From CAWUEX02 sp963921305 (GTDB taxonomy: Bacteria > Pseudomonadota > Alphaproteobacteria > Rhodospirillales > Rhodospirillaceae): a DNA stretch of 64,000 nt. Below the pieces are notes generated by a model. That model did no database searches, was not told where the DNA came from, and worked only from the letters and a program-made list of their open reading frames with translations. Location: positions 496,001 through 560,000 of the forward strand of contig CAWUEX030000002.1 in NCBI GenBank assembly GCA_963921305.4, read 5' to 3'. Shown here piece by piece: positions 61,456 through 64,000 of the stretch; the stretch's first letter is position 1; each line of letters begins with the position of its first letter. The position numbers and the translations under genes were made by a program.

Positions 61456-61868
61456 GCGTTGTCCCTCTCGAATGTAAAACGCGTTTTGCGCAGTGTGTCA
61501 GCTGTGATTACGAACAGATCGATGGTGGTATCGCGTAAGCGCTGAACAATCAACTTCATGAGCCGGCGCATAAATGGATTAAGCTTATCGATCTGCGCCT
61601 CGAATTCCTCGCGCGAGATTTCTGCCAGGACGCAATCCTTGGTGACAGTTGCCGTGGCGGTGCGGGGCGTGTCACCAATCATCGACATCTCGCCGACGAT
61701 CTCGCCTTTGGACACCGTGGCGAAACGTTTGTCGGTGCCCTTGGCATCGGTGCGGCTGAGCGCGATCACACCTTCGCGTATCAGATAGCAGCTTTGGGCG
61801 ATGTCGCCCTGCTTGAAGAGCACGAAGCCGGCCGGATGGGCCATTGTTTTGAGTTCAGAGTCGGCCAT
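61452..61868 (-). CDS. Stand-alone cyclic-nucleotide-binding domain protein
   Basis: 138 residues, one CNB domain only. The phosphate-binding cassette reads GEIVGEMSMIGDTPRTATATV, with Glu and Arg of the cNMP site. There is no helix-turn-helix, so it is not a CRP-type regulator. A C-terminal helical tail (RDTTIDLFVITADTLRKTRF) follows. It is translationally coupled to acuI. It may regulate a partner by protein contact. Confidence 0.85.
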   Translation of the reverse strand: MADSELKTMAHPAGFVLFKQGDIAQSCYLIREGVIALSRTDAKGTDKRFATVSKGEIVGEMSMIGDTPRTATATVTKDCVLAEISREEFEAQIDKLNPFMRRLMKLIVQRLRDTTIDLFVITADTLRKTRFTFERDNA

Positions 61869-61970
61869 GGGGTTCCACCATCATTGCGCGAACAAATATG
61901 CCGCGAACGAAACCGGGGCGTCAATTCTTGAGGTTGTTTAGACGGGTCAATTCGGCCCGATACGGGACAT

Positions 61971-63575
61971 TCAATCCAGATCGACGCGGGAGCCCGTCAA
62001 ATACAGATAGCGGCTGAGGTGGACGTCGCGGGCATTGGCCTGCCACCCGCCGACATGGCGGGCGACCAGGTTCTTGTTCACCGGCGTATAAAGCGGCGCG
62101 ATGGGCGCATCGGCCAGCAGCACCCGCTCGGCCTCGGCAAGCAGAGCCGCGCGGCCCGCCGCATCGGGTGTGGCCGCGGCCTGGGCGAGCAGATCATCAT
62201 ACACGGGGTTGTCGTAGCGGGCATAGTTGGAGTTCACCGCATTACCGCCGAGGATGGCCAGGAAGTTGGCGGCGTCATTTACGTCAGCGACCCAGGCAGA
62301 GTAGCCGATGTCGAAATCGCCGGTGCGCAGTCGGGCGAACAGCACGCGGCCTTCGGTGTTGTCGAGGGAGAGCTCGACGCCCAGCGGCTGCCACATGGCG
62401 GCGATGGCCGCAGCCGCGCGGCGGCGGTCTTCGGCGGACGACAAACTGAGCGACAGCCGCAGCGGATTGTCCGGCCCATAGCCGGCCTCTACCAACAGCG
62501 CCCGGGCTTGTCGCTGGGCCTCGGCAGGCTCCAGCAGCGGCGGTGCAGGCGAGGTGTAATTGGCAATTTGTGGCGGCACCAACCCGGTAGACGGCGTTTC
62601 TCCGGCGCGCAGAACACGGTTGGCCAGGGTCGCGCGGTCGATGGCAAGCGATAGAGCGCGGCGTACGCGTGGATCGCTGAGGGCGGGACGCTGGGTGTTG
62701 AAGGAGAAGTAATACGTCGCCAACGCCGGGGAGATTTTGGTTTCCTCGGGCAGATTTTGCCGCAGCCACTCCGTGCGCGCGGTGGGAAACTCCATGGACG
62801 TGTCCAGCTCTCCGGCGCGGAACATGGCCAGAGCCGAGGTCTGATCCTCCGTGGGCAGATAGACGATACGCTCAACCGCGACGGTGTCCGCCGCGTGAAA
62901 CGCCGGGTTGCGGGCGAGCACGACGCGGTCCTGCGGGCGCCAGTCTTCCAGCACGTAAGCGCCGTTAGAGACGATGACCTCCGGCGCAGTCCAGCCGCTG
63001 CCGTGCACAGCGATGACGTGCAACGGCACCACCGAGGCAAAGGCGTTTGACAATAACTCGGGCAGATAGGGCACCGGGTTGGCCAGGGTGAGAACGACGG
63101 TCCGCTCGTCCGGAGCCGATACGCCGAGGGACTCCACCGGCGCCTCGCCCGTGTTGACCGCCTGGGCGTTGGCGAGGCCGTATAACAAGTAGGGAAACTG
63201 TGATGCCGTCGCCGGGTCCATGAGACGGCGCAGCGATCCGACGACATCATCAGACGTGATCGGCCTGCCATCGGACCACACCAGACCGGAGCGCAGCATA
63301 AAGGTCCAGGTCAGGCCATCGGGTGAGACGGTCCAGCTTTCGGCGAGCCCGGGTGCAGGTGCACCGGTAGCGTCCGGCGCGATCAGGCCCTCGAACAGAT
63401 CCTGGGCGATGTTCGACTCATAAACCGTGTTGAGTCGATGCGGGTCGAGGCTGGCGGGATCCATGACGTTGCCACGGATGAGTTCGGATTGGACCAGCGT
63501 GGTCTGGGCCAAGGCAATTGAAAGGGCGGGCGACAGCCATAACGCGAGGGCGGCAAAGAAAAATGTAGCGCGCAT
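61971..63575 (-). CDS. ABC transporter solute-binding protein (peptide/nickel type, SBP_bac_5)
   Basis: 534 residues from the ATG at 63575, with signal peptide ATFFFAALALWLSPALSIALAQ. SBP_bac_5 features: DPASLDPHRLNTVYESNIAQDLFEGL, GLAESWTVSPDGLTWTFMLRSGLVWSDG, and a C-terminal DAPIAPLY. It should bind an oligopeptide in the periplasm for an ABC importer, whose other subunits are not in the window. Four bases separate it from maeB upstream. Confidence 0.9.
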   Translation of the reverse strand: MRATFFFAALALWLSPALSIALAQTTLVQSELIRGNVMDPASLDPHRLNTVYESNIAQDLFEGLIAPDATGAPAPGLAESWTVSPDGLTWTFMLRSGLVWSDGRPITSDDVVGSLRRLMDPATASQFPYLLYGLANAQAVNTGEAPVESLGVSAPDERTVVLTLANPVPYLPELLSNAFASVVPLHVIAVHGSGWTAPEVIVSNGAYVLEDWRPQDRVVLARNPAFHAADTVAVERIVYLPTEDQTSALAMFRAGELDTSMEFPTARTEWLRQNLPEETKISPALATYYFSFNTQRPALSDPRVRRALSLAIDRATLANRVLRAGETPSTGLVPPQIANYTSPAPPLLEPAEAQRQARALLVEAGYGPDNPLRLSLSLSSAEDRRRAAAAIAAMWQPLGVELSLDNTEGRVLFARLRTGDFDIGYSAWVADVNDAANFLAILGGNAVNSNYARYDNPVYDDLLAQAAATPDAAGRAALLAEAERVLLADAPIAPLYTPVNKNLVARHVGGWQANARDVHLSRYLYLTGSRVDLD

Positions 63576-63579
63576 GCGG

Positions 63580-64000
63580 TCAGCGCATCGGCGTCCGAGC
63601 ACGCACTTGCGCATCGATCACCGCCAGGGCGGCGAGATTGACCAGTCCGCGCGAGGTCACCGAGGGTGTGGTGATGTGCCCCGGCTTGTCGATGCCGAGC
63701 AGAATGGGGCCGACCGGCAGACCGCCCGACAATTCACGGGCGAGATGGAACGCGGTGTTAGCGGCATCCAGCGTGGGCATGATCAACAGGTTGGCAGAGC
63801 CCTCCAGTGTGGCCTCGGGAAAAATGCGCTTGCGCAAGTCTTCGTTAAGCGCGGGCCCGGCCTGCATTTCACCTTCGACCTGGAGATCGGGGTAGTCGGC
63901 GTGCAGGCGCTCCAACGCATCGCGCATTTTTTGCGCGCTGTCCGAGTTGGAGGAGCCGAAGGTCGATGCGGCGATCAGCGCGACTTTGGGCTCGAGCCCG
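63580..64000 (-). CDS. maeB: NADP-dependent malic enzyme, C-terminal phosphotransacetylase-like part (partial)
   Basis: The frame is open to the window edge, so the 5' part lies beyond 64000. The visible 139 residues end a phosphate acetyltransferase-like domain: PKVALIAASTFGSSNSDSAQKM, VEGEMQAGPALNEDLR, NLLIMPTLDAANTAFHLARELSGG and GPILLGIDKPGHIT. In MaeB this C-terminal domain follows the malic-enzyme domain and acts in allosteric control. A stand-alone Pta is the alternative. Confidence 0.8.
   Translation of the reverse strand, partial: GLEPKVALIAASTFGSSNSDSAQKMRDALERLHADYPDLQVEGEMQAGPALNEDLRKRIFPEATLEGSANLLIMPTLDAANTAFHLARELSGGLPVGPILLGIDKPGHITTPSVTSRGLVNLAALAVIDAQVRARTPMR

Overview
The window reads as a GC-rich proteobacterial chromosome, most likely an alphaproteobacterium. 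The basis is the gene content (CueR-type MerR regulator, Lrp/AsnC regulator, CysE, MetY, AcuI, MaeB-type malic enzyme, TPR-sulfotransferase, DUF1800 proteins, DUF4159 cluster) and strong G/C third-position bias; the order is not determined. No rRNA, tRNA, CRISPR array, transposase or phage structural gene was found. Almost every base is coding.

Layout. 1-7053: the end of a DUF4159/membrane-protein operon, an aldo/keto reductase, a PepSY-type membrane protein and two alpha/beta hydrolases. 7054-9503: a visibly AT-richer insert with two tightly coupled genes, a divergent GTP cyclohydrolase II and an AAA+-type ATPase. I recognise no described system with this pair, and it is the best candidate for something new. 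9504-22810: cueR with its own operator, an aldehyde dehydrogenase, a DUF533 protein, a frameshifted aminopeptidase-like gene, a CNNM/CBS protein, an M20 amidohydrolase, an Lrp regulator, cysE, a Kef-type antiporter, a TPR-sulfotransferase and a serine hydrolase.

22876-31361 (minus strand) is a copper-handling cluster. Read in transcription order it has a small Cys/His protein, a TolC-family lipoprotein, a multicopper oxidase, a YcnI-like protein with a mature N-terminal His, a CopC-CopD-YtkA fusion and two DUF3526-type ABC permeases without an ATPase. A strong terminator lies between the YcnI-like gene and the CopC-CopD gene. 31487-38478 holds an SDR and a six-gene minus-strand operon of unknown purpose: a double alpha/beta hydrolase, a membrane protein, a DUF1330 protein, a glutaredoxin-DinB fusion, cytochrome c and an OYE-like flavoenzyme. 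38617-41025 has a ureidoglycolate lyase-like gene, a 546-base non-coding stretch full of inverted repeats and a possible small RNA, and metY.

41064-47827 carries a PAF-acetylhydrolase-like enzyme, two quinone oxidoreductase-type MDR proteins, two MFS transporters and an NmrA-like protein, all minus strand. 47854-54747 (minus) is an envelope-oriented group: a beta-propeller, a cytochrome c-GLUG fusion, an NTF2-like protein, two paralogous proteins of a family I do not recognise, a small exported protein and an S1C lipoprotein protease. 54878-60446 has an FAD-linked oxidase divergent from two tandem, highly similar DUF1800 proteins. The window ends with acuI, a stand-alone cyclic-nucleotide-binding protein, a peptide-type solute-binding protein and the 3' end of maeB.

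Starts were moved from the longest reading frame to an internal start wherever a Shine-Dalgarno, signal peptide or overlap with the upstream stop supported it.
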